From NCBI GenBank assembly GCA_003448685.1, contig DLXW01000252.1, forward strand, positions 53,096 through 59,262: a stretch of 6,167 nucleotides of DNA, read 5' to 3'. Numbering within the stretch: position 1 is the first letter of the stretch; the number at the start of each line of letters is the position of its first letter. Of the stretch, positions 6,125-6,167 are shown one piece after another. The translations under genes were made by a program, and so were the position numbers. The notes under the pieces are model-generated. The model made no database searches and was not told where the DNA came from. It saw only the letters and a list, made by a program, of their open reading frames with translations. This DNA comes from Cyanothece sp. UBA12306. GTDB lineage: Bacteria > Cyanobacteriota > Cyanobacteriia > Cyanobacteriales > Microcystaceae.

Positions 6125-6151
6125 GATGTAAATCACACATCCATTAGATGT
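6125..6151. promoter_or_regulatory. Three alternating GATGT/ACATC half-sites, candidate regulator-binding region
   Basis: On the plus strand GATGT (6125-6129), ACATC (6137-6141) and GATGT (6147-6151) form two overlapping perfect inverted repeats with 7-base and 5-base spacers. The first dyad overlaps CTTGA-N6-TCACA (6122-6137). On the minus strand this reads TGTGA-N6-TCAAG, a partial match to the CRP-type consensus TGTGA-N6-TCACA used by cyanobacterial SyCRP1. Its centre lies about 38-40 bases before the transcription start implied by the -10 at 6099-6104, near the position of class II activators. The half-sites are short, so chance is a real alternative. Confidence 0.28.
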
Positions 6152-6167
6152 ATTTTTTGCAAAAAAT
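6152..6167. repeat. 16-bp perfect palindrome at the right edge
   Basis: ATTTTTTGCAAAAAAT is its own reverse complement and ends exactly at the window edge, so it may continue beyond it. It could be an A/T-rich upstream element, the base of a terminator for a gene to the right, or a low-complexity coincidence. The 138 bases from 6030 to 6167 contain no convincing coding sequence. Confidence 0.4.

Overview
The window looks like AT-rich cyanobacterial chromosome. The best clues are four copies of the HIP1 octamer GCGATCGC, a HEAT-repeat protein of the phycobilisome-lyase-like type, and a divergent TrpD-family protein of a kind common in cyanobacteria. No rRNA, tRNA, CRISPR array, insertion sequence or integrase is visible. 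Five complete protein genes and one 3' gene end account for nearly all of the sequence. Genus and species cannot be decided from this window.

Left edge (1-188): the first 90 bases read as the C-terminal end of a plus-strand gene. Its tail resembles the AE-x-YHQ end of methionine sulfoxide reductase A, which is a tentative match. The 98 bases after it hold an 8-bp inverted repeat (122-147) and then a strong Shine-Dalgarno sequence.

Plus-strand cassette (189-3768): three very AT-rich genes lie head to tail. They encode a stand-alone RimK/cyanophycin-synthetase-like ATP-grasp ligase (297 aa), then two consecutive but clearly different FolC-like Mur ligases (442 and 453 aa). The first two genes overlap by 59 bp, and 54 bp separate the second and third. 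Both enzyme superfamilies make amide bonds through acyl-phosphate intermediates. The cassette therefore resembles a pathway that builds a small peptide, an amino-acid conjugate or a short polyamide, with the enzyme types of cyanophycin synthetase split into separate proteins. The substrate is unknown. This is the most interesting part of the window.

Minus-strand pair (6029 to 3756): a HEAT-repeat scaffold protein (398 aa) is followed 15 bp later by a TrpD-like protein (353 aa) that lacks the canonical PRPP and metal motifs of anthranilate phosphoribosyltransferase. These two genes have higher GC and contain all four HIP1 sites. They look like ordinary host core genes, and a possible promoter with GATGT/ACATC half-sites lies upstream. 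The cassette and this pair converge, and their coding ends overlap by 13 bp.

Functionally the two blocks look unrelated. The plus-strand trio probably works as one biosynthetic unit. The minus-strand pair is probably a separate two-gene operon whose role cannot be read from sequence.
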